A stretch of 64,000 nt of DNA from contig NZ_POUL01000005.1 in assembly GCF_002890895.1 (NCBI RefSeq), positions 310,001-374,000 of the forward strand, written 5' to 3'. This stretch comes from Stutzerimonas stutzeri. Its GTDB lineage: Bacteria; Pseudomonadota; Gammaproteobacteria; Pseudomonadales; Pseudomonadaceae. The notes below the pieces were generated by a model. The model searched no databases. It was not told where the DNA came from and saw only the letters and a list, made by a program, of their open reading frames with translations. Shown piece by piece: positions 36,400 to 46,025 of this stretch. Every line of letters starts with the position of its first letter. Position 1 is the stretch's first letter. Position numbers and translations under genes: made by a program.

Positions 36400-37447
36400 A
36401 GTCAGCCCCGCCCGCATTGGCGTGATCGCAGACACCTCTCTGCAGCGTCATGTGCTGCAGCAAGCGTTGAGCGCGAACGGTTACAACGTCGTGCTTAACT
36501 GTGATCCGGCACGAATCGAGGAAGCAGACCTGACGGCGGCGCAAGCCGACCTGTGGCTTGTAGATCTGGCGCAGACGGAAGACTCCCCTCTGGTCAACGC
36601 CTTGCTCGAGCGGGACAGCTGTCCGGTACTGTTCGGCGAGGGCCATGCGCCGGAGCGGCACTCCGAACATTATCCGCGCTGGGAAAGGCGCATGTTTGGC
36701 AAGCTGAAGCGCTTGGTCGGTGACCCTTCCCGGGTCGTCGGGCCGCGTCTTGAAGTGATGCATGGAGATGCAGAGCGTGCTACCCGTCTGTCGTTACCCG
36801 GCTCGCTACTGGCGGCGGCTGAGTCGATCTCCGGCGAGCCCGCTCGAGAGGTCTGGCTACTGGCGGCGTCGCTGGGCGGCCCCGAGGCCGTAAAAGCGTT
36901 TCTCGATGCGCTGCCGGTAGGGCTGCCGGTTGGTTTCGTCTACGCCCAGCATATCGAGGCAAGTTTCGAGTCCGCCCTGTCGCAAGCGGTTGGGCGACAC
37001 AGTGAGTGGAGCGTCAATCAGAGCAGGGCTAACGACTTGATTCGCTGTGGCGAAGTCGTCGTGGCACCTATCAGCGAAGAAATGGGCTTTGACAAGGATG
37101 GCGCCATGTCGCTCTCCGGGCGCTGCTGGCCGGAGCCATACAGCCCGTCCGTCGACCAAATGATGCTCAATCTGGCTCAACGGTTCGGTAACCGTTGTGG
37201 TGTCATCGCGTTCAGCGGCATGGGCAGTGATGGCAGTGCTGCTGCCGCTTATGTTCTGCGCCAGGGCGGCAGGGTCTGGACCCAGCGTGCCGATTCCTGC
37301 GTCTGCTCGAGCATGCCGGACAGCCTGCGCGAGGGCGGCTACAGCTCGCTCAGCGGTGATCCGCGCGAACTGGCCCAGGCTTTGGTCAATCACTTTGCGC
37401 AGCAGGCCAGCCGGCCCGTTGCGGCAATGCAACTGGATAACCCATGA
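36392..37447 (+). CDS. chpB: CheB-type methylesterase ChpB
   Basis: Demethylates/deamidates the receptor PilJ. The C-terminal CheB domain (about 150-340) shows the catalytic Ser in AASLGGPEAV, the His in YAQHIEASFE and the Asp in FSGMGSDGSAAA. The N-terminal 100 residues look like a degenerate receiver: VIADTS has only one acidic residue and LVDLAQ (Asp58) could be the phospho-site, but no clear conserved Lys follows. It overlaps the chpA stop by 8 bp. Confidence 0.92.
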   Translation: MNEVSPARIGVIADTSLQRHVLQQALSANGYNVVLNCDPARIEEADLTAAQADLWLVDLAQTEDSPLVNALLERDSCPVLFGEGHAPERHSEHYPRWERRMFGKLKRLVGDPSRVVGPRLEVMHGDAERATRLSLPGSLLAAAESISGEPAREVWLLAASLGGPEAVKAFLDALPVGLPVGFVYAQHIEASFESALSQAVGRHSEWSVNQSRANDLIRCGEVVVAPISEEMGFDKDGAMSLSGRCWPEPYSPSVDQMMLNLAQRFGNRCGVIAFSGMGSDGSAAAAYVLRQGGRVWTQRADSCVCSSMPDSLREGGYSSLSGDPRELAQALVNHFAQQASRPVAAMQLDNP

Positions 37448-37914
37448 GTCAATCCGCTATCACACAAGACGCTTCTGCCAGCCTGACCGGGCTTCTGGTC
37501 CCTTTGGCCGACCGCACGCTGCTTTTGCCCAACGTTGCAGTAGCCGAGCTGATTCCATATCGCGCTCCGAACTCGGCGCAGGGCAGTCCGGCCTGGTTTC
37601 TCGGACAGGTGGCCTGGCGAGACCTGACATTACCTCTTCTGTCGTTCGAGGCGGCTTCTGGTGGCCAGCCGGAGACAGGTTCGAGGGCACGCGTGGCCGT
37701 GCTCAACGCCCTGGGTGGCCGCGATCATGTCAAATTCATCGCCTTGCTCGTTCAGGGCATCCCGCGCTCGGTCAAGGTTGACTCAAGCTTGGCACGTTCG
37801 GATGTCGCCTTGGCGCCCCTGGAATTGGATGCGGTCAATCTCGGCGACGTCCAGGCGCGCATACCGGACCTCATCGCGCTGGAACAGAAACTGGCGGATG
37901 CTGGCCTGATCTGA
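37444..37914 (+). CDS. chpC: CheW-like protein ChpC
   Basis: A 156-residue CheW-family adaptor, last gene of the Pil-Chp operon. It contains LLVPLADRTLLLPNVAVAELIPY and GQVAWRDLTLPLLSFE, the two recognisable CheW strands, and VKFIALLVQGIPRSVKV. It may connect further receptors to ChpA; in P. aeruginosa ChpC is not essential for twitching but influences responses. It overlaps chpB by 4 bp (ATGA). No obvious terminator follows before convergent rsmE. Confidence 0.92.
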   Translation: MSQSAITQDASASLTGLLVPLADRTLLLPNVAVAELIPYRAPNSAQGSPAWFLGQVAWRDLTLPLLSFEAASGGQPETGSRARVAVLNALGGRDHVKFIALLVQGIPRSVKVDSSLARSDVALAPLELDAVNLGDVQARIPDLIALEQKLADAGLI

Positions 37915-37951
37915 TCCCGCCCAGACCGGCCGACGACTGTTGATCAAGCAC

Positions 37952-38680
37952 TCAGGCATCAGGCTGGAAATCGCCCCAGAGCTGCTGCGCGAGACTAAGC
38001 GCAACCACCGGTGCGGTCTCCGTGCGTAGCACGCGCGGGCCCAGCCGGGCCGGTTGGAATCCCGTGCTGTGCGCCAGGTCGATCTCGGCGTCGTTCAAGC
38101 CGCCTTCAGGGCCGATCAGAAACGCTAATGTTGCCGGCGGGGTATGTGCTGATAAAGGTTCAGCCACAGGATGCAGGACCAGCTTCAATTCCGCTTCCAG
38201 CGTCACCCAGTCCGGGAGCGACATCGGGGGATGGATGATTGGAATGACCGAGCGACCGCACTGCTCGCACGCGCTTATGGCGATCTGGCGCCAATGAGCC
38301 AGTCGCTTGTCGGCCCGCTCATCTTTCAAGCGGACTTCGCAGCGCTCGCTGACGATCGGTGTGATCTCCGCGACCCCTAGCTCGGTGGCTTTCTGAATCG
38401 CCCAGTCCATCCGTTCGCCTCGCGAAAGGCCTTGACCCAGATGAATGTGCAGCTTTGATTCAGGCAGCCCGGCCAACTGATCGCGCAACATTACCGCAAC
38501 CTGTTTCTTGCCTACCTCGGCCAATTCGCCGCGATACTCCGTTCCACTACCGTCGAAGAGCTGCACCGCTGCGCCAACATTGAGCCGCAACACTCGGCTG
38601 ATGTAATGAGCGGAGGCCTCCGGTAGCTGCTGGAGGCCAAGCGAGAGTGGCATGTCGATGAAAAAACGGGAAAGGCGCAT
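37952..38680 (-). CDS. rsmE: 16S rRNA (uracil-N3)-methyltransferase RsmE
   Basis: A SPOUT-fold methyltransferase that makes m3U1498 in 16S rRNA. The 242-residue product begins MRLSRFFID, has HYISRVLRL and the C-terminal trefoil-knot signature LAFLIGPEGGLNDAEID plus LGPRVLRTETAPVVALS. It is convergent with chpC (37 bp apart) and lies downstream of bioA on the same strand with a 70-bp gap. Confidence 0.96.
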   Translation of the reverse strand: MRLSRFFIDMPLSLGLQQLPEASAHYISRVLRLNVGAAVQLFDGSGTEYRGELAEVGKKQVAVMLRDQLAGLPESKLHIHLGQGLSRGERMDWAIQKATELGVAEITPIVSERCEVRLKDERADKRLAHWRQIAISACEQCGRSVIPIIHPPMSLPDWVTLEAELKLVLHPVAEPLSAHTPPATLAFLIGPEGGLNDAEIDLAHSTGFQPARLGPRVLRTETAPVVALSLAQQLWGDFQPDA

Positions 38681-38750
38681 GGCTGGGTACGGGTTAGAAA
38701 GGGAGACGCAGTTTAATGGTTTACCGGGTACGCCTGTAGCCTGCTAGCGG

Positions 38751-40157
38751 CTAACCGGGATCGTGGAACTCATCCGGCGCGCCAGCTGAAACCGCAACGC
38801 TGATGTCTGCTCGCGTGGCAATGTCGATGCCTTCGGTCGCCACTTCGGCAAGAAAATCGATCTGTTCCTCGGTGATGGTGTACGGCGGTAAAAAGTACAC
38901 AACGCTACCCAGCGGTCGTAGCAGCGCCCCTCGCTGCAGTGCGTGCTGATAGACCTTCAGGCCGCGACGTTCTTGCCATGGATAGGGCGTTTTGCTGGCT
39001 CGGTCCTGAACCATTTCGATGGCCAGAGCCATTCCGGTCTGACGCACCTCGGCGACCTTCGGGTGGTCGCTCAGGTGGGCCGTAGCGGTTTTCATGCGTA
39101 CGGCCAGTCGCTTGTTGGCTTCGATGACATTGTCTTGCTCGAAGATATCCAGCGTGGCTAGGGCTGCTGCACAGGCCAGCGGGTTGCCGGTGTAGGTGTG
39201 CGAGTGAAGGAAGGCACGCAATGTGGAGTAGTCGTCGTAGAACGCCTGATACAGCTTGTCTGTGGTGAGCACCGCAGCCATAGGCAGGTAGCCCCCGGTC
39301 AGGGCTTTGGACAGGCAAAGGAAGTCCGGCGTTATGCCCGCTTGCTCGCAAGCGAACATGGTGCCGGTACGGCCAAAGCCGACAGCGATCTCATCATGGA
39401 TGAGGTGCACGTCGTACCGGTCGCAGGCCTCGCGCAGCAGCTTGAGGTAGATCGGATGGTACATGCGCATACCGCCAGCGCCTTGAATCAGCGGTTCGAC
39501 AATCACCGCTGCGATCTCAACATGATGCTCGGCCAGCGTCTGTTCCATATGGGCGAACATGGTGCGTGAATGTTCTTCCCAGCTGACGCCGTCCGGGCGC
39601 AGGTAGCAATCCGGGCTCGGGACCTTGAAGGTATCCAGAAGGAGCGGCTTATAGGTGTCGGTGAACAGTGCGACATCGCCCACTGACATGGCAGCAACCG
39701 TTTCGCCGTGGTAGCTGTTGGTCAGAGTGACGAATCGCTGCTTGTCCGAGCGTCCGATATTGCGCCAGTAGTGGAAGCTCATCTTCAGCGCAACTTCGAT
39801 GCCGGTCGATCCATTATCGGTGTAGAACACTCGATCAAGGCCCGCAGGTGTGATGCTTACCAGTCGTTCCGACAGTTCGACGACTGGCTGATGACTGAAG
39901 CCGGCGAGCATGACGTGTTCGAGCTGATCGAGTTGGTCTTTGATGCGTTGATTGATGCGTGGGTTGGAATGCCCAAACACATTGACCCACCAGGAGCTCA
40001 CGGCGTCCAGATAACGCTTCCCGTCGAAGTCCTCAAGCCACACGCCCTCACCGCGCCGGATCGGAATCAGAGGAAGTTGCTCGTGATCTTTCATCTGGGT
40101 GCAGGGGTGCCAGAGTACGGATAGGTCACGCTGCATCCAGCTGTCGTTCAGGCTCAT
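38751..40157 (-). CDS. bioA: Adenosylmethionine-8-amino-7-oxononanoate transaminase
   Basis: A class III PLP aminotransferase that converts KAPA to DAPA in biotin synthesis, using SAM as amino donor. The 468-residue product has LWHPCTQMKDHE near the N-terminus, SSWWVNVFGHSNPRIN, the DEIAVGFGRTGTMFA block and the PLP lysine in LSKALTGGYLP. Two adjacent ATGs exist; the second (40157) has AAGGAG at a better 5-nt spacing. It is not near other bio genes. Confidence 0.96.
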   Translation of the reverse strand: MSLNDSWMQRDLSVLWHPCTQMKDHEQLPLIPIRRGEGVWLEDFDGKRYLDAVSSWWVNVFGHSNPRINQRIKDQLDQLEHVMLAGFSHQPVVELSERLVSITPAGLDRVFYTDNGSTGIEVALKMSFHYWRNIGRSDKQRFVTLTNSYHGETVAAMSVGDVALFTDTYKPLLLDTFKVPSPDCYLRPDGVSWEEHSRTMFAHMEQTLAEHHVEIAAVIVEPLIQGAGGMRMYHPIYLKLLREACDRYDVHLIHDEIAVGFGRTGTMFACEQAGITPDFLCLSKALTGGYLPMAAVLTTDKLYQAFYDDYSTLRAFLHSHTYTGNPLACAAALATLDIFEQDNVIEANKRLAVRMKTATAHLSDHPKVAEVRQTGMALAIEMVQDRASKTPYPWQERRGLKVYQHALQRGALLRPLGSVVYFLPPYTITEEQIDFLAEVATEGIDIATRADISVAVSAGAPDEFHDPG

Positions 40158-40282
40158 CATTGCTCCTTGGCATAGGCGTCGGCGCAGCCTAGCAGAAACA
40201 GCACGGCGGTCCGTTCAACGGAAACGGATCTATCTACCAGGCCGATATTTTGAAACGAAAAAATGCGATTCATTTCGATCTG

Positions 40283-40298
40283 TTAGCCGTTAGGCTAA
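40283..40298. other. Short inverted repeat upstream of the cytochrome b561 gene
   Basis: TTAGCC-GTTA-GGCTAA forms a perfect 6-4-6 inverted repeat 27 bp before the cytochrome b561 ATG. It could be an operator half-site pair or a small leader hairpin. A candidate -35 (TTGAAA, 40250-40255) lies upstream, but no convincing -10 is seen. Confidence 0.35.
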
Positions 40299-40325
40299 GC
40301 GCGTTCATCATTTGGGACTTTAGCA

Positions 40326-40880
40326 ATGCAATGGCGGAATTCTTCCAGTAACTACGGTCTGGTCAGTATCACGATGCACTGGCTGGTGGCGGTCGCTGTT
40401 GTAGTGCTGTTTGCGCTGGGTTATTGGATGGTCGGGCTGACCTATTACAGCAGCTGGTATCGGACCGCCCCGGACATACATAAGAGCATCGGTCTGCTGC
40501 TGCTGGCCCTTATGGTTTTGCGCGTCATCTGGCGCTTTCTCAATCGCGGTCCGGCGCCACTCGCAAACCACGGGCAAATGACTCGGCTGGCGACCAAGGT
40601 GGGTCATGGCGTTCTATACCTTGGGCTGTTCGCGGTCATGATTTCTGGATACCTCATATCCACCGCGGATGGCCGCAGCATCAGCGTGTTCGGCTGGTTC
40701 GAAGTGCCTGCGCTGATCACCTCGATTCCCGATCAGGAAGACATAGCCGGCCTGATCCACGAATACCTCGCCTGGGGGCTGGTGATTTTCTCCGGTCTGC
40801 ATGCCCTGGCGGCTTTCAAGCACCATTTCATCGATCGCGATCCGACGCTCAAGCGGATGATCGGGCGCGCCGATGCCTGA
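40326..40880 (+). CDS. Cytochrome b561 family protein
   Basis: A 184-residue four-helix membrane cytochrome of the prokaryotic b561 family. It has heme-ligand histidines in [12 protein letters not shown] near residue 18, [17 protein letters not shown] near residue 55, [12 protein letters not shown] and [26 protein letters not shown]. These diheme proteins carry electrons between quinones and periplasmic acceptors. The yceI-type gene follows 23 bp downstream, a pairing seen widely and probably functional. Confidence 0.92.
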   Translation: MQWRNSSSNYGLVSITMHWLVAVAVVVLFALGYWMVGLTYYSSWYRTAPDIHKSIGLLLLALMVLRVIWRFLNRGPAPLANHGQMTRLATKVGHGVLYLGLFAVMISGYLISTADGRSISVFGWFEVPALITSIPDQEDIAGLIHEYLAWGLVIFSGLHALAAFKHHFIDRDPTLKRMIGRADA

Positions 40881-40903
40881 CAAACCTCAATAAGGAGTAC
40901 TCC

Positions 40904-41479
40904 ATGTTAAAGAAAAGCTTCGCTGCATTGGCCCTGGGCTCAATGCTGTTTGCAGGCCAAGCGCTTGCTGCTGACTACGCGATTGATACCAAAGGCCAGC
41001 ATGCCTTCGTCAACTTCAAGATCAGCCACCTTGGTTACAGCTGGCTGTGGGGGTCGTTCAAAGAGTTCGACGGTAACTTCAGCTTCGATGCCGCGAAGCC
41101 TGAAGCAAGCAGCGTAAACGTCACCTTGCAGACGGACAGTGTGTTTTCCAACCACGCCGAGCGCGACAAGCATCTGCGCAGCGAAGATTTCCTGAATGTC
41201 TCCGAGCATCCAACCGCGACCTTCGAGTCCACCTCGGTCAAGCCGACTGGTGACGGTACTGCTGATATAACTGGCAATCTGACCTTGAACGGCGTGACCA
41301 AGCCGGTCGTGATCGCCGCCAAGTTCCTTGGTGAGGGCAAAGACCCATGGGGCGGCTACCGCGCTGGCTTCGAAGGCACAACGACACTCACGCTGAAAGA
41401 CTTCGACATCAAGATGGACCTGGGTCCGGCTTCGCAAACCGTTGACCTGATCATCTCCGTGGAAGGCGTACGCCAGTAA
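40904..41479 (+). CDS. YceI family periplasmic protein
   Basis: A 191-residue protein with a Sec signal peptide (about residues 1-22, ending GQALA) and a lipocalin-like YceI barrel: [33 protein letters not shown] at the mature N-terminus and the repeated F-x-S/T strands after it. YceI proteins bind polyisoprenoids such as ubiquinone-8. With the cytochrome b561 it may form a quinone/electron carrier pair. In P. aeruginosa the homologue at this position is called PasP, reported as a secreted protease; I do not see protease motifs. Confidence 0.9.
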   Translation: MLKKSFAALALGSMLFAGQALAADYAIDTKGQHAFVNFKISHLGYSWLWGSFKEFDGNFSFDAAKPEASSVNVTLQTDSVFSNHAERDKHLRSEDFLNVSEHPTATFESTSVKPTGDGTADITGNLTLNGVTKPVVIAAKFLGEGKDPWGGYRAGFEGTTTLTLKDFDIKMDLGPASQTVDLIISVEGVRQ

Positions 41480-41495
41480 CTGAACGTGGTTCACC

Positions 41496-41519
41496 GAACG
41501 CCGGCGCAAGCCGGCGTTC
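41496..41519 (+). terminator. Hairpin terminator after the YceI gene
   Basis: GAACGCCGGC (41496-41505), loop GCAA, GCCGGCGTTC (41510-41519), followed by TGGTTTCT. The stem is strong and the tail modest. It lies 17 bp after the stop. Confidence 0.7.
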
Positions 41520-41617
41520 TGGTTTCTAGCCACCCGACGCCGCTCTTCTCGAAACGCAGCGGCCTACGCGCGTGGTTTGCTCAATCAGCGCAATAGAGCG
41601 CCTGAGGCGCTATTGGC

Positions 41618-41650
41618 TGTTTACAGACACTGATGAATGTAAGTATATTC
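41618..41650 (+). promoter_or_regulatory. Efflux operon promoter with TtgR-like operator
   Basis: TTTACA (41620-41625) and TATATT (41644-41649) form a sigma-70-type promoter with 18-bp spacing. The same stretch contains the inverted repeat TTACA-N12-TGTAA (41621-41642) and the run GATGAATGTAAGTATATTCC. This run is nearly identical to the P. putida ttgABC operator bound by the TetR-family repressor TtgR, as I remember it. No ttgR-like gene adjoins. Confidence 0.65.
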
Positions 41651-41723
41651 CCCGCATTCTGCCATTCGAGTCTGCCCTGGCTGTTCTCCCCCTAGGGCTA
41701 GCTGTTTAACGAGGTCACTTCCG

Positions 41724-42884
41724 ATGCCAATCAAGCCAGCCAGTGCTGTTCTGATTCCACTCTTCGTCGCCGTAGCATTGCTGAGCGGCTGTCAGGAAGA
41801 ACCAGCGGCGGTGCCAGCGAAGCAGCCGGCTCCACAGGTGGGCATCGTGACGCTCGGGGCCGAGCCGTTCGAATTGACTACGGAACTGCCAGGCCGAACC
41901 ACAGCCTTCCGTGTCGCCGAAGTCCGTCCGCAGGTCAGCGGGATCATTCAGAAGCGCCTGTTTACCGAAGGCAGCGAAGTGAAAAAGGGGCAGCAGCTCT
42001 ATCAGATTGACCCGGCCGTCTACGAGGCCACTTTGAAAAGTGCTCAGGCGAAGGAGGTCTCGGCCAAGTCGCTGTCGGATCGCTATGCGTTGCTGGTCGA
42101 GGAGCAGGCGGTGAGCCAGCAGGCCCATGACGAGGCCCGAGCTGCGTCGTTGCAGGCCCAGGCCGAGCTTGAGCGAGCGAAGATCGATCTGCGTTATACC
42201 AAGGTGCTGGCGCCCATCTCCGGCCGCATTGGCCGCTCTGCGGTGACCGAGGGCGCACTGGTCAGTAATGGCCAGACGCAGGAACTGGCGACTATTCAGC
42301 AGCTCGATCCGATCTATGTCGATGTGACCCAGCCGGTGCAGGACCTGATCGCCCTGCGGCGTGACCTGGAAAGCGGTCGGCTGCAGCAGGCCGGTGAGAG
42401 CGCGGCGAAGGCTCGGTTGATCCTGCCCGACGGATCTGAGTATCCGCATGACGGCACGCTGGAAGTAGCCGAGGTGGCCGTGGACGAAGGCACTGGCTCG
42501 GTCACCATCCGCGCCAAGTTCCCAAACCCTGAAAAAGACCTGCTGCCCGGAATGTTCGTCCACGCGCGACTGCTGGCGGGTGTGCGTGAGCAGGCCTTGC
42601 TGGTGCCTCAGCAAGGCGTTACCCGTAATGCTCGTGGCGAGCCGACGGCGATGGTGGTGGGCGCCGACAACAAGGTCGAGCTGCGCCAGATCAAGACCGA
42701 ACGTGCAGTGGGTAATCGCTGGCTGGTCAGCGAAGGTTTGCAGCCCGGTGATCGCGTGATCACCGAAGGCCTGCAGTTCATTCGCCCGGGTGTCGAGGTC
42801 AATCCGCAGCCTGCCGGCAACGTCAAGCAGGCCGGGCAGAGCGATGCTCAGGCTGGCACTGCTGCCGCTGGCCAAGAGGAATAA
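41724..42884 (+). CDS. ttgA: RND efflux periplasmic adaptor (MexA/TtgA type)
   Basis: A 386-residue membrane-fusion lipoprotein with lipobox LLSGC (Cys23), linking the inner-membrane pump to the outer-membrane channel. It shows the barrel-sandwich segment VRPQVSGIIQKRLFTEGSEVKKGQQLYQIDP, the alpha-helical hairpin (about 95-165), the lipoyl half LRYTKVLAPISGRIG, and the C-terminal PGDRVITEGLQFIRPG. It is the first gene of a three-gene operon. The choice between the mexA and ttgA names is uncertain; the operator favours ttgA. Confidence 0.93.
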   Translation: MPIKPASAVLIPLFVAVALLSGCQEEPAAVPAKQPAPQVGIVTLGAEPFELTTELPGRTTAFRVAEVRPQVSGIIQKRLFTEGSEVKKGQQLYQIDPAVYEATLKSAQAKEVSAKSLSDRYALLVEEQAVSQQAHDEARAASLQAQAELERAKIDLRYTKVLAPISGRIGRSAVTEGALVSNGQTQELATIQQLDPIYVDVTQPVQDLIALRRDLESGRLQQAGESAAKARLILPDGSEYPHDGTLEVAEVAVDEGTGSVTIRAKFPNPEKDLLPGMFVHARLLAGVREQALLVPQQGVTRNARGEPTAMVVGADNKVELRQIKTERAVGNRWLVSEGLQPGDRVITEGLQFIRPGVEVNPQPAGNVKQAGQSDAQAGTAAAGQEE

Positions 42885-42890
42885 CCAGAC

Positions 42891-45800
42891 ATGTCCAAGT
42901 TCTTCATCGATCGGCCCATCTTCGCCTGGGTAATTGCCCTGGTGCTGATGCTTGCCGGAACGCTGGCGGTGCTCAATCTGCCGGTCAACCAATATCCGAG
43001 CATCGCACCGCCGAACGTATCGATATCGGTCAACTATCCGGGCGCGTCGGCTCGAACCGTTCAGGACACCGTCGTGCAGGTCATCGAGCAGCAGCTCAAT
43101 GGCCTCGATGGGCTGCGCTATATCTCCTCGGAAAGCAACTCCGATGGCAGCATGACCATCAACGTGACGTTCGAGCAGGGCACCGACCCTGACATTGCTC
43201 AGGTCCAGGTCCAGAACAAGCTGCAGCTCGCGACGCCCCTGCTGCCTCAGGCCGTTCAGCAACAGGGCATACGGGTGTCGAAATCGGCGCGAAACTTCCT
43301 GATGGTGGTGGCATTGGTGTCGAAGGATGGGCAGCAGACCAACTTCGACCTGGCCAACTACATCGTGGCCAACGTACAGGATCCAATCTCCCGTACGCCG
43401 GGTGTGGGTGACTTCCAGGTGTTCGGCGCCCAGTACGCCATGCGCATCTGGCTCGACCCGTCCAAGTTGCAGCAGTTCCAGCTGACGGCGGTGGACGTTA
43501 GATCCGCTATTCAGGAGCAGAACGTCCAGGTTTCATCCGGCCAGCTCGGCGGCCTGCCAGCGGTGGAGACTCAGCAGCTAAACGCTACGATCATTGGCAA
43601 GACCCGGCTGGAGACGCCGGAGCAGTTCGAGAAGATCTTGTTGAAGGTCAACGCCGACGGATCACAGGTGCGCCTGCGTGACGTCGCCAGGGTCGAACTT
43701 GGCGCCGAGAGCTATGCGATCCGCGCCGAGTATAACGGCCAGCCGGCAGCCGGCCTGGGGATACGCCTTGCCGCAGGCGGCAATGCACTCGATACCGCCA
43801 AAGCGGTGCGCGCAACGATTTCCGAGTTGGAGCCCTTCTTCCCGCCGGGCGTCGAGGTGGTTTACCCCTACGACACCACGCCGGTGATCTCGGCGTCGAT
43901 TGAAGGCGTTGTGCATACGCTGCTGGAAGCCTTCGTACTGGTCTTCCTGGTGATGTTCCTGTTCCTGCAGAACCTGCGGGCCACGCTGATCCCGACGCTG
44001 GCGGTGCCAGTGGTGATTCTCGGCACCTTCGCGGTCCTGCTGACATTCGGATACAGCATCAATACGCTCACGATGTTCGCGATGATTTTGGCCATTGGCT
44101 TGCTCGTGGACGATGCGATCGTGGTGGTGGAGAACGTCGAACGGGTGATGCGCGAGGAGGGGCTTTCCGCACGGGAGGCCACTCGCAAGTCGATGGGCCA
44201 GATTCAGAGCGCGCTGGTGGGTATTGGCGTGGTGCTTTCGGCCGTGCTGTTGCCTATGGCCTTCTTTGGCGGCTCCACCGGGGTCATCTACCGGCAGTTC
44301 TCGATCACCATCGTCTCGGCCATGGTGCTTTCGGTGCTGGTCGCACTGATCTTCACCCCGGCGTTGTGCGCGACCATCCTCAAACCGCATAGCGGCGATC
44401 ACGAGGGCAAGCGCGGGTTCTTCGGCTGGTTCAACCGCACCTTTGAGCGCGGCACGCTGCGCTACGAGCGGGGTGTGGCTGCTGTGCTGCGGCGCAAAGC
44501 GCCCTACCTGCTGATGTACCTGCTCATCGTCGGCATCATGATTTGGATGTTCACCCGCATTCCAACGGCCTTCCTTCCGGAAGAAGACCAGGGCGTGCTG
44601 TTCGCCCAGGTGCAGACCCCGGCAGGTTCAACTGCAAGCCGGACTCAGGAGGTCGTCGAGCAGATGCGTGAATACCTGCTGACCGAGGAAAGCGAGACGG
44701 TCAATTCGGTGTTCACCATTACCGGTTTCAACTTCGCCGGTCGCGGTCAGAGTTCAGGCATGGCTTTCATCATGCTCAAACCGTGGGAGGAACGCACCGA
44801 GCCCGGGCAAGGCGTATTCGAGCTGGCACAGCGTGCGCAGGGCTACTTCTTCAGCCTTCGGGACGCCATGGTGTTCGCCTTCGCGCCACCCGCGGTAATG
44901 GAGTTGGGCAATGCCACCGGTTTCGATGTGTATCTGCAGGATCAGGCTGGGCTTGGCCACGAGGCCCTGACCAAGGCTCGCGAACAGTTCATGCAGCTCG
45001 CTTCCGAGGACCCGACGCTCACCGGTGTCCGCTTCAACGGGATGCGTGACGAGCCGCAGTATCGGTTGATCATCGACGATGAAAAAGCGCGTGCCCATCA
45101 GGTTTCCCTGGCGGCGATCAACGATTCGCTGTCCATTGCCTGGGGCTCAAGTTACGTCAATGACTTCATTGATCGGGGTCGGGTCAAGCGCGTCTACATG
45201 CAGGGCGAACCTACCTCGCGGATGAATCCGGAGGACCTGGGCAAGTGGTACGTGCGCAACACTGAGGGCGAGATGGTGCCCTTCACCGCCTTCGCCACGG
45301 GTGAGTGGACTTATGGCGCACCGAAGCTGACGCGTTTCAATGGCGTGCCGGCAATGGAGATACTGGGCGCGGCCGCTCCGGGTTACAGCTCCGGCGAGGC
45401 CATGGCAGCGGTTGAGCGGATCGCCGCGCAGTTGCCAGCGGGCATCGGTTACTCATGGACTGGTCAGTCCTATGAGGAACGTCTGTCCGGATCGCAGGCA
45501 CCCGCGCTCTATGCATTGTCGCTACTGGTGGTATTCCTGGCGCTTGCCGCGCTGTATGAGAGCTGGTCGGTTCCGCTCTCGGTCATGCTGGTCGTGCCGT
45601 TGGGCATTGTCGGTGCACTGGCATTCACCATGGGTCGCGGGTTGTCGAACGACGTGTTCTTCCAGGTCGGACTGCTGACCACTGTAGGCTTGTCGGCACG
45701 GAATGCGATCCTGATCGTCGAGTTCGCCAAAACCCTGCATGAGCAAGGCATGACGCTGACCGCCGCCGCGATTGAAGCCAGCCGTATTCGTTTGCGCCCT

Positions 45801-46025
45801 ATCGTCATGACCTCTCTGGCCTTCATGCTCGGCGTGCTTCCTCTGGCGATTTCCAGCGGGGCGGGTGCAGGCAGCAAGCATGCGATCGGAACCGGGGTGA
45901 TCGGCGGCATGCTCAGCGCCATGGTCTTGGCGATTTTCTGGGTCCCGCTGTTCTATGTCCTGGTGTCTTCGCTGGGTAAGCGCAGAAAAACCGGCAGCGA
46001 CGAGCAAAACGGAGAGGCGCAATGA
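42891..46025 (+). CDS. ttgB: RND multidrug efflux transporter (MexB/TtgB type)
   Basis: A 1044-residue HAE1-family proton/drug antiporter, full length. [21 protein letters not shown] forms the first helix. The proton-relay Asp pair is in [17 protein letters not shown] near residue 407, [19 protein letters not shown] marks helix 6, and the large periplasmic loops are intact. The C-terminal half has [15 protein letters not shown]. It exports lipophilic drugs and solvents with TtgA and TtgC. It starts 6 bp after ttgA and its stop overlaps the ttgC start (ATGA). Confidence 0.95.
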   Translation: MSKFFIDRPIFAWVIALVLMLAGTLAVLNLPVNQYPSIAPPNVSISVNYPGASARTVQDTVVQVIEQQLNGLDGLRYISSESNSDGSMTINVTFEQGTDPDIAQVQVQNKLQLATPLLPQAVQQQGIRVSKSARNFLMVVALVSKDGQQTNFDLANYIVANVQDPISRTPGVGDFQVFGAQYAMRIWLDPSKLQQFQLTAVDVRSAIQEQNVQVSSGQLGGLPAVETQQLNATIIGKTRLETPEQFEKILLKVNADGSQVRLRDVARVELGAESYAIRAEYNGQPAAGLGIRLAAGGNALDTAKAVRATISELEPFFPPGVEVVYPYDTTPVISASIEGVVHTLLEAFVLVFLVMFLFLQNLRATLIPTLAVPVVILGTFAVLLTFGYSINTLTMFAMILAIGLLVDDAIVVVENVERVMREEGLSAREATRKSMGQIQSALVGIGVVLSAVLLPMAFFGGSTGVIYRQFSITIVSAMVLSVLVALIFTPALCATILKPHSGDHEGKRGFFGWFNRTFERGTLRYERGVAAVLRRKAPYLLMYLLIVGIMIWMFTRIPTAFLPEEDQGVLFAQVQTPAGSTASRTQEVVEQMREYLLTEESETVNSVFTITGFNFAGRGQSSGMAFIMLKPWEERTEPGQGVFELAQRAQGYFFSLRDAMVFAFAPPAVMELGNATGFDVYLQDQAGLGHEALTKAREQFMQLASEDPTLTGVRFNGMRDEPQYRLIIDDEKARAHQVSLAAINDSLSIAWGSSYVNDFIDRGRVKRVYMQGEPTSRMNPEDLGKWYVRNTEGEMVPFTAFATGEWTYGAPKLTRFNGVPAMEILGAAAPGYSSGEAMAAVERIAAQLPAGIGYSWTGQSYEERLSGSQAPALYALSLLVVFLALAALYESWSVPLSVMLVVPLGIVGALAFTMGRGLSNDVFFQVGLLTTVGLSARNAILIVEFAKTLHEQGMTLTAAAIEASRIRLRPIVMTSLAFMLGVLPLAISSGAGAGSKHAIGTGVIGGMLSAMVLAIFWVPLFYVLVSSLGKRRKTGSDEQNGEAQ

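Noticed and set aside
41715..43262. Open frame of 515 codons on the minus strand opposite ttgA/ttgB
   Set aside because: It lies antisense to two well-supported efflux genes, has no recognisable domain, and is explained by the high G+C codon bias of the plus-strand genes.
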